A DNA stretch of 64,000 nt from Azophilus sp965247035 (GCA_965247035.1 CBDFGJ010000003.1:1364001-1428000); one strand, 5' to 3'; shown: positions 17,460-26,012, counted from the first letter of the stretch. The notes: a model not told the origin generated them from the letters alone. Made by a program: numbers and translations.

Positions 17460-18623
17460 TTAGCGACTCACTTGGTGTACACAGGCCGCGGCGATGCTGG
17501 AAATGGCGACCCCCCGGCGACCTTGGCGAATGGCGTTGCGGTCATGGGTGCGGGTGCAGTAGCCGAGCGATAGCCCGGTGATCGGGTCTGCCCAAGCGAG
17601 TTGCCCGCCGGCGCCGTTGTGGCCGAAAGCAGCCGGTGAATTGGTCTTGCCGAAGCCGCGTAAACTGCGCTTCTCATCACCGGCGATGATAATGCCGAGG
17701 CCTCGGTTGGCGACCGTGCCGACGAGGTCCGTGAAGCCGCCGCTCAGCACCCGGCGGGCGCGGTGCAGCATGGCCTGTCCCCAGAGCCTCTGTTCTCCCA
17801 ATCCGCCGTGCAATAGGCCTTGGTAGAACAGGGCCAGTTCCGCGGCGCCCATGAAGGCGCCGCCGCCGGGCACCCCGATGGCGCGGACTTCCGGGCGGTT
17901 GAAGCTCCGGATGGCCTCTTCGGTGACCTCGGTGACCGGCGGCGGCGGCAGACCCAGATTCCGCCATTCCTCGTCGGTCATCGCCTCACCGGCGTGTTCT
18001 ATGAGCGCGGCTCGTCCCTGCTCGCTCTCCGGCAGGTCCAAATGGAGGTCGCTCAGGCCTAGGGGGTTGGCAATGCGCTCCCGAACGAACGCATGGAAGT
18101 CTTGGCCGGAGCGGCGCTCAATGAGCTCGGCGACCACCCACATGCTGGAGGAGGGGTGGTACTCGAATCGGCTTCCCGGCGGCCAGTTCAGGGTCCACTG
18201 TGCGAAACGCTGTAGCCGCTTGGTCTTGTCGGCCCAGTCCAGTGGACGGAACGGTGCCGACGGGAAGCCGGCCGTGTGGGTGAAGAGCTGCTGCACCCGC
18301 ACGACGTCCTTCCCGTGGCTCGCGAACTCCGGGATGATGTCGGCGACGAATTCGTCCTCTCCCAGCTTGCCTTCCTGCATCAGGATCCAAGCTGCCGCCG
18401 AAGTCACCGCCTTGGTGGCGGAGAATACGCAGATTAGGCTGTCGTCGCCGACATCGCCGAAGGTGGCGAACAGCGCCAGCCGACCGTTGCGGGCCAGCGC
18501 TAGCTGGACGCCGGAGAGCAGCCCGTCATCCACGTCCCGGCGCACCCGGGCGAGAAGTTCGTTCACCTTGGCCGGACGCAGACCGGCTTCCTCAATGGTA
18601 CATGTGAGTGAATCTGGAACCAT
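17460..18623 (-). CDS. Serine hydrolase of the beta-lactamase/class C (EstB-like) family
   Basis: The SxxK motif is FSATK with Ser68 and Lys71; the Tyr motif is YHPSS near residue 155; HNGAGG near residue 345 stands where KTG lies in true beta-lactamases. That variant is typical of esterases and peptidase-like members (EstB, LACTB). No signal peptide is seen, so it is probably cytoplasmic. The 387-residue length is normal. The substrate cannot be inferred and there is no reason to call it a resistance gene. Confidence 0.85.
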   Translation of the reverse strand: MVPDSLTCTIEEAGLRPAKVNELLARVRRDVDDGLLSGVQLALARNGRLALFATFGDVGDDSLICVFSATKAVTSAAAWILMQEGKLGEDEFVADIIPEFASHGKDVVRVQQLFTHTAGFPSAPFRPLDWADKTKRLQRFAQWTLNWPPGSRFEYHPSSSMWVVAELIERRSGQDFHAFVRERIANPLGLSDLHLDLPESEQGRAALIEHAGEAMTDEEWRNLGLPPPPVTEVTEEAIRSFNRPEVRAIGVPGGGAFMGAAELALFYQGLLHGGLGEQRLWGQAMLHRARRVLSGGFTDLVGTVANRGLGIIIAGDEKRSLRGFGKTNSPAAFGHNGAGGQLAWADPITGLSLGYCTRTHDRNAIRQGRRGVAISSIAAACVHQVSR

Positions 18624-18976
18624 TCGTTACTCCACTTTGGTGTTGTGCTGCGCAGCCGCCAACGGGTGGCGCCAGCCAATCCCGGAAACGCGTGGAAGGG
18701 CAATGTTATCGGAGCGTATTGGACTGCAATTCAACCGAAAGCTCAACGCCGGAGATGAGAGATTGACCTCCGTGGCTAATCAGCGCCGGCAACGGCGCAA
18801 CCATGCCGGTATTCCTCGGCCATACTTCGCCCAGGCATGTGAGCGGGAACGCTGGCACCTTTCCCCAAGCGGGGCAGCGAGACCGGTCCGGCCAGCGAGG
18901 AGGGAGATGCTTGAAATAGCGTCAATTAAGCCTTGGCAACTGACTAGAGCCTGCTTAGAAAGTCTAATACCCTGAT
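18624..18976. other. Intergenic stretch with no recognised feature
   Basis: Between the serine hydrolase start and an IS relic. The short open frames here have no recognisable motifs or ribosome sites. It should include the hydrolase promoter on the minus strand, but I cannot point to convincing boxes. Confidence 0.4.
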
Positions 18977-19400
18977 TTAAAGGGCCGTCCCTCCAAAGAT
19001 GCCCGACTGGTCATCGGTGCGGTGCCCATCAAACACAAATTGCGCCTTTCCGACCGGCAGACCGTGGCCCCGATCTAGGAGAACCCCTACCTGCAGTACT
19101 TTGGCGGGTTGCCGATTATCGGATGGCGGAGCCGTTCGCCCCGTCACTTTTTGCCGAGGTCCGCAAGCGGACGGGGCAGTCTGTGTTCGACGTTTTCCAC
19201 GCGGCGGTTGTCGATGCCGTGGACCATGCCAAACACAAACCCGTGGCCAAGCGCAAAGCGCAATGACGTCCATCCGGCGGTGGTTCTGGGCGACACGATT
19301 TATGGCAGCCGAGACAACCGGTGCTATCTCAAGGACCGCGGCATCCGTTTTTGCCGGGAAGCCGCTGGTTATTCCGGCCTGTTTTCCAAGATTTTGGCGA
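18977..19400 (+). pseudogene. Degenerate IS5/IS1182-type transposase
   Basis: Reading across frames gives pieces typical of these transposases: KGRPSKDARLVIGAV, KHKLRLSDRQTVA then a stop, ENPYLQYFGGLP, and after a frameshift SLFAEVRKRTGQSVFDVFH. The DDE region follows: VVLGDTIYGSRDNRCYLKDRGIRF. Stops and at least two frameshifts make it inactive. No terminal repeats are clear. The middle of the gene is deleted. Confidence 0.8.
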
Positions 19401-19483
19401 GCAGCGGTATGTTTTGCGCGGGTTTCCGGCCTGCCGTGACCCCGAAACCTGCGGTTTTGGGAGAATTCGGACGGACTTCACCT

Positions 19484-19578
19484 TTAGGCGGCCATCAACT
19501 CGATCCGATTGACCGCTTGCAGCAGGTTCATGGTCGCCGCCTTGAAGGTCAGTCGGGATTCCGCAACAGTCTTTGATC
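19484..19578 (-). pseudogene. C-terminal relic of a second IS5-family transposase
   Basis: On the minus strand this reads as about 30 codons ending KAATMNLLQAVNRIELMAA and a stop, like the C terminus of IS5-family transposases. Its orientation is opposite to the neighbouring relic, so two elements probably collided here. No ends are identified. Confidence 0.5.
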
Positions 19579-19634
19579 TTGATTTCATTGGGGTGCCGGA
19601 AGAATAAGGGTGCTGTCGGCGTCGTGTCCGGCTG

Positions 19635-20516
19635 CTAGGAGCGGCGCCAGTCCCTGGCGTCGAAGGCTTGCCCCGTCACCCCTCGAGCGGTGTCGCTCAA
19701 CAGGTAGAGGTATAGATCCAGGCGGGCTTCCGGTGGCGGCACGGCGGCTGGGTCCTCGCCAGGATAGGCTTGGCGGCGCATGGTTGTGCGCGTGCCGCCT
19801 GGATTCAAGGTGTTCACACGGATCGCGCCCGCATGGGCGAATTCGTCAGCTAGAACTTGGCCCAAGCCTTCGATGGCGAACTTGGAGACGGCGTAGGCGC
19901 CCCAATAGGCCCGACCCTTCCGACCGACCGAGGACGATGTGAGAACGATGGAGGTCTCTTGGCCGAACCTGTTGCCGGTTTCCCGCATCAAGGGCGTCAA
20001 GGCTTGGGTCAGAATGAGGGCTGCGGTCAGGTTCACCCGCATAACCGTTTCCCAGTGGGTTAGGGGATAGTGCTCGATGGTGGTCTTGACACCAAGGGCA
20101 GAGGCGTTGTGGACCAAGCCATCAAGTCGTCCGCCGTTGGTGCGTAGATGCTCCGCCAAGGCGTTGGCGCTGTCCTCATTCAGCAGATTCAGATCGCAAG
20201 GAACGATGGCGGGATGAGTGCTAGTGCGTTCGCTGATCCAGTCAGATACCGTGTCGAGCTTGGCCCTGGTCCTTCCCAGCAGGACGACATCGGCGCCGTA
20301 AAGGGCCAAGGCCTGTGCCAAGGCGCGTCCGATCCCATCCCCGGCGCCGGTGACCAAAACCACCCGGCCGGCGAAGCAGCCGGGGGTTGGCTGATACCGC
20401 CACTGCGCCCGGGCTGCGTCCAGCTCAGGATAGGCGTCTTGTGAATCCACGGCCAAGAAACTCTTGCGCTTCCGCCCACCGCCACATTCGGCGGCGCCGT
20501 TCTGATCCATGACCAA
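19635..20516 (-). CDS. YciK-like short-chain dehydrogenase
   Basis: A classical SDR: cofactor motif VLVTGAGDGIGRALAQALA, structural HNASALG, catalytic SSSVGRKGRAYWGAYAVSK (Ser, Tyr, Lys), and NPGGTRTTMR. The last two segments are specific for YciK. YciK is often found with ubiG and gph; here ubiG lies just upstream on the same strand, but gph is missing. The first 40 residues are not conserved, so a later start is possible. The substrate of the family is not established. Confidence 0.86.
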   Translation of the reverse strand: MVMDQNGAAECGGGRKRKSFLAVDSQDAYPELDAARAQWRYQPTPGCFAGRVVLVTGAGDGIGRALAQALALYGADVVLLGRTRAKLDTVSDWISERTSTHPAIVPCDLNLLNEDSANALAEHLRTNGGRLDGLVHNASALGVKTTIEHYPLTHWETVMRVNLTAALILTQALTPLMRETGNRFGQETSIVLTSSSVGRKGRAYWGAYAVSKFAIEGLGQVLADEFAHAGAIRVNTLNPGGTRTTMRRQAYPGEDPAAVPPPEARLDLYLYLLSDTARGVTGQAFDARDWRRS

Positions 20517-20636
20517 GGGCCGCGCTCACTAGGCTCGGGGGGATACAGCACCCGCCACTGCTCCGTGCCCTCCGCGAGGTCGCGACCACTAAGCGCGGGG
20601 TGATGGTCCGGCATTCAAGACGACTAGTTAACCATG

Positions 20637-20777
20637 GGGAACCTCTGATTAACTCCCAAGGATTGGCCATCGCACGGCATCTTGGGTCATTTATCATTTA
20701 TTTTCAAAGGCTTACACGTCATCGAAAAAATTGGCCTTGTGGCGCTACGAAACCTTGCGAATTGTTCAGGGGCTTCC
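20637..20777. mobile_element. MITE-like element, copy 1 (about 141 bp)
   Basis: Imperfect terminal inverted repeats: left GGGAACCTCTGA, right TTCAGGGGCTTCC. The whole 141 bp is clearly related to the reverse complement of 52774-52914, with shared blocks CCAAGG.TTGGCCATCGCA, ATTTTCAA and CACGTCATCGAAAAAA. It encodes no protein. The ends are of IS5-family style, so it may be mobilised by such a transposase; that link is inferred. Confidence 0.75.
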
Positions 20778-20806
20778 TAGACATTGCATTGGTGGGCAAG
20801 CGGTGG

Positions 20807-20851
20807 TTGCCGCCTTCCAGCGAGCCGATTTGCTTGTCAAGCCCAAGCACT
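20807..20851. repeat. Displaced 45-bp fragment of mtaD
   Basis: It matches 22112-22156 inside mtaD over 45 bases with about one mismatch, in the same orientation. It sits between the MITE and the ubiG stop codon, where no mtaD sequence is expected. It records a local duplication followed by deletion. Confidence 0.8.
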
Positions 20852-20877
20852 GCTGTGATCAAGTGGGCTGGTCGGCG

Positions 20878-21585
20878 TTAGTCAAGCGGCTTTTTCGCCC
20901 GCAGCAAGTAGTTGACGTCTGCATCCGAGGAGAGCTTGGCGATGCGCGAGAAGGGGTTGTAGCGCATACCGATGATCTGCTCCACCGTCAGCCCGGCGGC
21001 GCGGGCCGCCTGGGCAAGTTCCGAGGGGCGGATGAAGCGATCATAGTCATGGGTGCCCCGCGGCAGGATGTTGAGTAGGTACTCAGCGCCAAGGATGGCC
21101 AGCAGGTAGGCCTTGGGATGGCGATTGATGGTGGAGAAGACCAATGTGGCTCCGGCCGCGGCGAGGTCCGCGCACGCTTGGATGGTGGAGGCGTGGTCCG
21201 GCACATGCTCAAGCAACTCCAGGCAGGTGAGGGTGCTGAACGCCCCCGGCCGCTCCTTGGCCAGCGCCTCGGCGGTGGTGGCCAAGTACTCCACCGCAGC
21301 GCCGCTTTGTGCGGCGTGGAGGCGGGCCACCGCCAAAGGCTTCTCCGCCATGTCGATGCCGGTGACTTTGGCTCCCTTGGTGGCGAGGGGCTCCGTTAGT
21401 ATGCCGCCGCCGCAACCGACGTCCAGCACCGGGCCGGCATCCAGGTCGGCATGGTCAAGGACATACCCCAAGCGCAGCGGGTTGATGTCGTGCAGCGTCT
21501 TGAAGTCGCCATCGGCATCCCACCATCTCTGGGCCAGGGCTTCAAACTTGTCCACTTCCGCCTGATCGACGTTGGCTTTTGTCAT
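20878..21585 (-). CDS. ubiG: Ubiquinone biosynthesis O-methyltransferase
   Basis: A SAM-dependent methyltransferase for both O-methylation steps of ubiquinone. It has the SAM motif VLDVGCGGGILTEPLA, VTGIDMAEKPL and LTCLELLEHVPD, plus the N-terminal FEALAQRWWDADGDFKTLHDINPLRLGY typical of UbiG. It has 235 residues from the ATG at 21583-21585. The start codon overlaps the stop of a short upstream frame (ATGA), part of a triplicated junction with mtaD. Translation is probably coupled to that chain. Confidence 0.95.
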   Translation of the reverse strand: MTKANVDQAEVDKFEALAQRWWDADGDFKTLHDINPLRLGYVLDHADLDAGPVLDVGCGGGILTEPLATKGAKVTGIDMAEKPLAVARLHAAQSGAAVEYLATTAEALAKERPGAFSTLTCLELLEHVPDHASTIQACADLAAAGATLVFSTINRHPKAYLLAILGAEYLLNILPRGTHDYDRFIRPSELAQAARAAGLTVEQIIGMRYNPFSRIAKLSSDADVNYLLRAKKPLD

Positions 21586-21743
21586 TGCATCCTCTCTAGA
21601 TGGAGGTTGGCTCTGGCGCAGACTTCTTCTAAGGGCAGGGTTTGGTCGTGCAGCGTCTTGAAGTCGCCCTCGGCATCCCACCATCTCTGGGCCAGGGCTT
21701 CAAACTTGTCCACTTCCGCCTGATCGACGTTGGCTTTTGTCAT
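21582..21743 (-). CDS. 53-residue UbiG-MtaD chimeric mini-ORF (proximal to ubiG)
   Basis: It begins MTKANVDQAEVDKFEALAQR like UbiG, continues to TLHD, then switches into the MtaD C terminus (TLPLEEVCARANLHLERMQ) and stops. The start overlaps the stop of the next mini-ORF and its own stop overlaps the ubiG start, each as ATGA. It was made by tandem duplication. Any peptide would lack both enzyme activities; its effect is probably on ribosome delivery to ubiG. Confidence 0.55.
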   Translation of the reverse strand: MTKANVDQAEVDKFEALAQRWWDAEGDFKTLHDQTLPLEEVCARANLHLERMQ

Positions 21744-21904
21744 TGCGTCCTCTCTAGATGGAGGTTGGCTCTAGTAGCGCAGACTTCTTCTAAGGGCAGG
21801 GTTTGGTCGTGCAGCGTCTTGAAGTCGCCCTCGGCATCCCACCATCTCTGGGCCAGGGCTTCAAACTTGTCCACTTCCGCCTGATCGACGTTGGCTTTTG
21901 TCAT
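21740..21904 (-). CDS. 54-residue UbiG-MtaD chimeric mini-ORF (next to mtaD)
   Basis: The same chimera as its neighbour with one extra codon (VCATRAN rather than VCARAN) and Thr for Met near the end (LERTQ). Its ATG overlaps the mtaD stop at 21901-21904. Frame and overlaps are kept in spite of the differences, which either reflects recent origin or selection for coupling. Confidence 0.55.
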   Translation of the reverse strand: MTKANVDQAEVDKFEALAQRWWDAEGDFKTLHDQTLPLEEVCATRANLHLERTQ

Positions 21905-23211
21905 TGCATCCTCTCTAGATGGAGGTTGGCTCTGGTGCAGACTTCTTCTAAGGACAGGGTTTGGTGATCGCCTTCGGCGTAGAGGCTGCGCCCGGCCACC
22001 CAGACGTGGCTGACGGCGCTGCCGGCGGGCCCGTGGATGAGGGCGGATGCTGGGTCTCGCACCGGAACGAAGGCCGGGTCGCTGAGATCAACGGCGATGA
22101 GGTCGGCCCATTTGCCGCTTTCCAGCGAGCCGATTTGCTTGTCAAGCCCAAGCACTTCGGCACCGCCCAAGGTCGCCATGCGCATCATGTCGGTGACGGT
22201 GCCGGCGCTGGCGTTGCCATCGCCATGCTTGATCAGCAGCGCTGCCAAACGGGCTTCGGCGAACAGGTCAAGCGCATTGTTGGAGGCCGCCCCGTCGGTG
22301 CCGAGAGCCAGCTTGACGTCCGCCTTGGCCAGCTTCGAGATCGGGCTGAGGCCACTGGCAAGCTTGAGGTTGGAGTAGGGGCAATGCACAATCTGGGTAC
22401 CGCACTCGGCGACCAGCTTGATTTCGTCTTCGGTTAGTTGGGTCATATGCACCGCCTGTAAATTGGAGTTCAACAGCCCAATGTGGTGCAGATGGGCAAC
22501 CCAGGATTGGCCGGTGCGCTTGAACGCGTCCTCCACTTCAGCCGCGTTTTCGTGCAAGTGAATCTGGATCGGGCGGTGAATCTCCTCCGCGTACATCAGC
22601 GTTTTCTCCAAGTTCTTGGTTGCTACGCTGTAAGCTGAGTGCGGCCCAAAGGCGATGCCGACGTAGTCGTCGTCACGGTAGGCGTCGTGCAGTTCCACGC
22701 CTCTTCGGAACGCTTCCTGCGGGCTGTCGCACCAGGGATTGGGGCAATCGGTGATGGGGAAGGCGATCTGCGCCCTCATGCCAACCTGCGCCACCCGGGC
22801 GGCGGCTTCCTCCGGGAAGAAGTAGTGGTCGGCGAAGCAGGTGATGCCTCGGCTGAGCATTTCGGCCATGGCGAGGTCCGTGCCGATGCGCACGAACTCC
22901 GGCGTGACCATCCGCGCCTCCAGCGGCCAAATGGCGTCCCGAAGCCAGCTTTGCAGTTCAAGATCCTCGGCCGCGCCGCGCAGCAGCGTCATGGCGGCAT
23001 GGCAGTGCGCGTTGACCAAGCCGGGCAGCAGCACATGGTTGTCTAAAGCGATCTTCGTTTGCGGCTGGAATTGCTTGGTCAATTGATGGGCAGGTCCGAT
23101 CGCGGCAATGCGGCCCTTGTTGATGGCGACCCCGCCTTGCTCGATGGGTGCTGAGGAAGGAGCGATGGGCAGGCACCAGCGGGCGAGGATCAATTGGTCG
23201 CAAGCGATCAT
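21901..23211 (-). CDS. mtaD: 5-methylthioadenosine/S-adenosylhomocysteine deaminase (TrzA-type)
   Basis: An amidohydrolase of 436 residues with the metal sites NAHCHAAMTLLRG (HxH), IHLHENAAE, a downstream HCPYSNLKLASG, and LGTDGAASNN with the catalytic Asp. It deaminates MTA or SAH, or related adenosine derivatives, in purine/methionine salvage. It lies just upstream of ubiG in several Pseudomonas-like genomes, where removal of SAH would favour methyltransferases. Its last codons are tandemly repeated into the ubiG leader and an internal 45-bp piece recurs at 20807. Confidence 0.92.
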   Translation of the reverse strand: MIACDQLILARWCLPIAPSSAPIEQGGVAINKGRIAAIGPAHQLTKQFQPQTKIALDNHVLLPGLVNAHCHAAMTLLRGAAEDLELQSWLRDAIWPLEARMVTPEFVRIGTDLAMAEMLSRGITCFADHYFFPEEAAARVAQVGMRAQIAFPITDCPNPWCDSPQEAFRRGVELHDAYRDDDYVGIAFGPHSAYSVATKNLEKTLMYAEEIHRPIQIHLHENAAEVEDAFKRTGQSWVAHLHHIGLLNSNLQAVHMTQLTEDEIKLVAECGTQIVHCPYSNLKLASGLSPISKLAKADVKLALGTDGAASNNALDLFAEARLAALLIKHGDGNASAGTVTDMMRMATLGGAEVLGLDKQIGSLESGKWADLIAVDLSDPAFVPVRDPASALIHGPAGSAVSHVWVAGRSLYAEGDHQTLSLEEVCTRANLHLERMQ

Positions 23212-23320
23212 GGCGCGATTATAGCCCTTTTCAAATCGCTGCCCGGGGGTCTCCTGGAACGTTCAAGGCACAGCCTGCGAGCTTAAGGTGTTTGGGCCAA
23301 TCAATCCCGGGTTTTGAGCG

Positions 23321-23956
23321 TCAGGGCACCAAAGTGCGTTCGCGCCAACCCCGTCGCCAGTGCCATTGGCGGCGGTCATGCACGCCATTGGGTTGATTGA
23401 GATCCAACCGTTCAACCTCGGTCGGAACCAAGTAGAGTCCGCGAGCGGAGGGCGGGGCGATCAGCGGCTGCGGCAAGGGCAATGCCTCAAGTTCGGTCAA
23501 GAGCTCGTTGCGACTGCTGACCGGGGAGCTTTGCGGCCGCTGCTCGTAGTACCAATCCAGTTTCCTTGGGGCTTCGGGACGGTCTCGCCAGCGATGGTGA
23601 ACCACCGCCGCGTCCACCGCCTTGGTCGTGCAGCACAAGCGATACTGAACCTGAAGCTTGGGCAAGTAGACCGCCAGCGAAGTGACGTTTTTCGAGCTTG
23701 AAGCGGAACTGATGCCCGGCTGCGCCGGGTTCAAGGCGGACCACTTCGGACTGCTGTCGTTGATGAAGACCGCCAGCCGCCCGCGGCTGTGATCGTCCAA
23801 GCGGTCCGCTTCCGGCTGAAGATCGCGCAGCACCAAAGTGCGCACCGTCGGGGCTCCATCAGCGCTCACCGTCGCCAAGGCGCACAGCTCCGCGTAGGGA
23901 TCTCCTTCGCCTTTGGCCCGCGCCCGGTCGCGCCGCAGCCACTCAACCGGATTCAA
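23321..23956 (-). CDS. Pyridoxamine 5'-phosphate oxidase-like flavoprotein
   Basis: The N terminus (ELCALATVSADGAPTVRTLVLRD) matches the FMN-binding split barrel of PNPOx. The C terminus (VERLDLNQPNGVHDRRQW) resembles the PdxH C-terminal dimerisation region (RLHDR). The central part is poorly conserved. At 211 residues it is close to PdxH length, but it is safer to call it family level. It overlaps the upstream MBL-fold gene by four bases on the same strand. Confidence 0.72.
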   Translation of the reverse strand: MNPVEWLRRDRARAKGEGDPYAELCALATVSADGAPTVRTLVLRDLQPEADRLDDHSRGRLAVFINDSSPKWSALNPAQPGISSASSSKNVTSLAVYLPKLQVQYRLCCTTKAVDAAVVHHRWRDRPEAPRKLDWYYEQRPQSSPVSSRNELLTELEALPLPQPLIAPPSARGLYLVPTEVERLDLNQPNGVHDRRQWHWRRGWRERTLVP

Positions 23957-24909
23957 CGCTCTGCGGCTACAATGTCCGCCGCCAAGATTTGGATCCAGCG
24001 CTTTTCGTCAATGAACCCCTCGCCCCAAGAGGCGTACTCCGGCCCCAATCCCGCTTCGACGATGTCTTTCACTGATGAGCCTTCAGCCAAGGCGCTGGCC
24101 ACCACTTGGCGGCTGACGCGAATGACCTTGGCCATCGCCTCCACGGCCGCTAGGCCGACCAAGGGGCCGTGGCCAGGGATGACCTTAACGTCGGCTGGTA
24201 CTTGCTCCAATATGGACTCCAAGTTGGCGATGTAGCCGTCAACGCTGCCGCCGGCGTTCAGGTCAATGTAGGGGAAACGCCCGCTGAACAATTGATCCCC
24301 CAAGTGCAGGACATTGGCGTTAATGAACCAGACAGCGCTGTCGCCATCGGTATGGCCCTCTGGCAGATGCAGTAGCCTGATCTGGTCGCCATTGAAATGC
24401 ATGCTGAGCCTATTGGCGAAGGTGACCACCGGCAGGGCCATCGCTGGCAGCGCCTCATTGCCAAGCAGGCGCCGGCGCACATTGTGGTGCGCAATGATGG
24501 TCGCTTGCTGGCCGAAATGCGCATTGCCGCCTGTGTGGTCGCCGTGATGGTGGGTGTTGAGCACAAACTTCGGCTGTGCCCCGCCGAGGTTGATCGAAGG
24601 ATTGCCGGTTGCCTGAAGGTGCGCCTTCGCCAAGCGATCAAGCTCCGCCTGAATCTGCTCGGCCAAGGGCAGGAATTGATCATCTACGATCAATACGCCA
24701 TCGCTGCCAATCGAGGCGGCGATGTTGCCGCCGGCGCCGGTGAGCATGTAGATCCCGCCGCTGACCCGAACGCCTTGCACCTGCACGTCGCTGAAGCGGT
24801 CGGCAGCGGCGAGGACGGCGTTCACTGGCAGAATCAGCCCGGCCAAAAGCAACGGCAGGACCCCTTGGTGCCAACTGCCCAGTGGCCAAAAGGGCCTTCT
24901 TTGTTTCAC
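23953..24909 (-). CDS. Exported MBL-fold metallo-hydrolase
   Basis: A signal peptide (hydrophobic 12-35 ending VLAA) precedes a metallo-beta-lactamase fold. The zinc motif is HHHGDHTGGN, followed by LPEGHTDGDSAVWF and VIPGHGPLV, giving the remaining His/Asp ligands. Such quinoprotein-linked or SoxH-like exported hydrolases have diverse substrates; this one cannot be assigned. 318 residues. It ends in an ATGA overlap with the PNPOx-like gene. Confidence 0.85.
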   Translation of the reverse strand: MKQRRPFWPLGSWHQGVLPLLLAGLILPVNAVLAAADRFSDVQVQGVRVSGGIYMLTGAGGNIAASIGSDGVLIVDDQFLPLAEQIQAELDRLAKAHLQATGNPSINLGGAQPKFVLNTHHHGDHTGGNAHFGQQATIIAHHNVRRRLLGNEALPAMALPVVTFANRLSMHFNGDQIRLLHLPEGHTDGDSAVWFINANVLHLGDQLFSGRFPYIDLNAGGSVDGYIANLESILEQVPADVKVIPGHGPLVGLAAVEAMAKVIRVSRQVVASALAEGSSVKDIVEAGLGPEYASWGEGFIDEKRWIQILAADIVAAER

Positions 24910-24921
24910 TGTAGCTCTCCT

Positions 24922-25710
24922 TCACATGAAAGTTTCAATATGGAAGCCGGTCTGGGACATGTCCGCCAACTCCGCTGGGGCGGCAGCTTGATGCTGCCGC
25001 ATGATGCGGTAAACGAAGCCGTGGCCGTTGGCCATGAGGGCATAGTGCAGCATGTCGTCGCGGTCCGCTTCGGCGGCACGGTTCAGCAAGCGCTCAAAAG
25101 TGTAGATGAAGTTGTTGGTGTGGCGAGCGCGCACCTCGGTGCCGTAGAACAGGTCGTACTGCTTGTTAGGTTCATCCAAGCGTAAATGGGTCTCAATCAG
25201 ACGGCGAGAAAAGATTTCCGGATCCTGGGCCGACATGATGGAGAACAGTTTGCTGATCTCTTCGTTGCTGACGGAGCCGTCCCCGGCCGCCCCTTGGCTG
25301 GACACGAACAGCAGGCCGGCCACGGCGCCGAGCTGGGTGCGCACGGATGCCGCCAATTGCAGAAATGCCTGTTGGTTGGCGTGGCGCTCATTGGCCGCCA
25401 TCTGCTTGGATTGAATGGCGGCCTGCTCGGCCGTGCGTTGAATTTCCTCAGCCTGGGCGCGTAGCGCTGCTGTGTTATGCACCAGTTCTCGGTGCTGCAG
25501 GAAGTAGCCGATCACTAACCACAGGAAGGCTAAGGGCGCAAAGGCTCCTTCCAGAAAATTGCCCATGGTGGCGACGTTGAGGTCCGGCACCCGCGACCAA
25601 CCGACGCTGTGGGAAATGTAGGCAACACCTAAAGCCAGCCAAGCAACGGACAGGCCAATCCCAAGCCGGATGCGCCAGTCAAAGCCGCCGGACGTTCCTC
25701 GCCTCGCCAC
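24922..25710 (-). CDS. Membrane protein with coiled coil, unknown function
   Basis: Two membrane helices near the N terminus (about 14-34 and 52-70) are followed by a long helical, Gln/Ala/Glu-rich region (about 78-115), then a soluble domain with conserved-looking FSRRLIETHLRLDEPNKQYD. The family is not one I can name. It lies 12 bases upstream of the MBL gene and 9 bases after a small membrane-protein gene, so all are probably co-transcribed. Confidence 0.65.
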   Translation of the reverse strand: MARRGTSGGFDWRIRLGIGLSVAWLALGVAYISHSVGWSRVPDLNVATMGNFLEGAFAPLAFLWLVIGYFLQHRELVHNTAALRAQAEEIQRTAEQAAIQSKQMAANERHANQQAFLQLAASVRTQLGAVAGLLFVSSQGAAGDGSVSNEEISKLFSIMSAQDPEIFSRRLIETHLRLDEPNKQYDLFYGTEVRARHTNNFIYTFERLLNRAAEADRDDMLHYALMANGHGFVYRIMRQHQAAAPAELADMSQTGFHIETFM

Positions 25711-25719
25711 GAAGAAGAA

Positions 25720-25911
25720 TCAGTCCTTGTCTTGGTTGGCCTCATCGGAAGGCCCGGGTTCTGTCGCCGAAGCATTCTTGGAGCGGCGCAGCATTTCCGC
25801 CACGTCGCGCTGGATTTCGCTCAGGCGGAAAATGATGTCCGGCAACTGATCGACCAAGCGCCATAGCAAGTAGGCGATGCCGATCAACATCACAAAAACA
25901 AGGAATTCCAT
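25720..25911 (-). CDS. Small single-span membrane protein
   Basis: 63 residues: an N-terminal membrane helix (FLVFVMLIGIAYLLWRLV) then an amphipathic helix (PDIIFRLSEIQRDVAEMLRR) and a charged tail. It is close to the larger membrane protein downstream on the same strand. Function unknown; its closeness suggests a partner or assembly factor. Confidence 0.6.
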   Translation of the reverse strand: MEFLVFVMLIGIAYLLWRLVDQLPDIIFRLSEIQRDVAEMLRRSKNASATEPGPSDEANQDKD

Positions 25912-26012
25912 AGGCTTGTTCTCCGCTGCTTGTAGCCAAAGATAGATATACGCTTTGCCGCCACGCTAGTCTAGGGCTTGTACGGGCCCAGTACATCTCG
26001 GAATTTTTTCGT

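Larger units (their letters stand above)
21487..21964. repeat. Three tandem units (158-161 bp) of the ubiG 5'/mtaD 3' junction
   Basis: Units begin near 21487, 21645 and 21806, the last being partial. Each carries the first 36 codons of ubiG, its leader, and the last roughly 19 codons of mtaD, all on the minus strand. Units 1 and 2 differ at a few positions, and unit 3 has three extra bases from one inserted codon. The ATGA overlap between mtaD stop and ubiG start is preserved at every junction. Confidence 0.93.

Noticed and set aside
17460..18623. Antibiotic-resistance beta-lactamase
   Set aside because: No signal peptide, HNG in place of KTG, and an overall EstB-like pattern; an esterase or peptidase-like role is more likely.
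21487..21964. Three regularly spaced repeats as CRISPR or as a plasmid iteron set
   Set aside because: Units are 158-161 bp of known gene ends joined head to tail, without spacers or short iterons.
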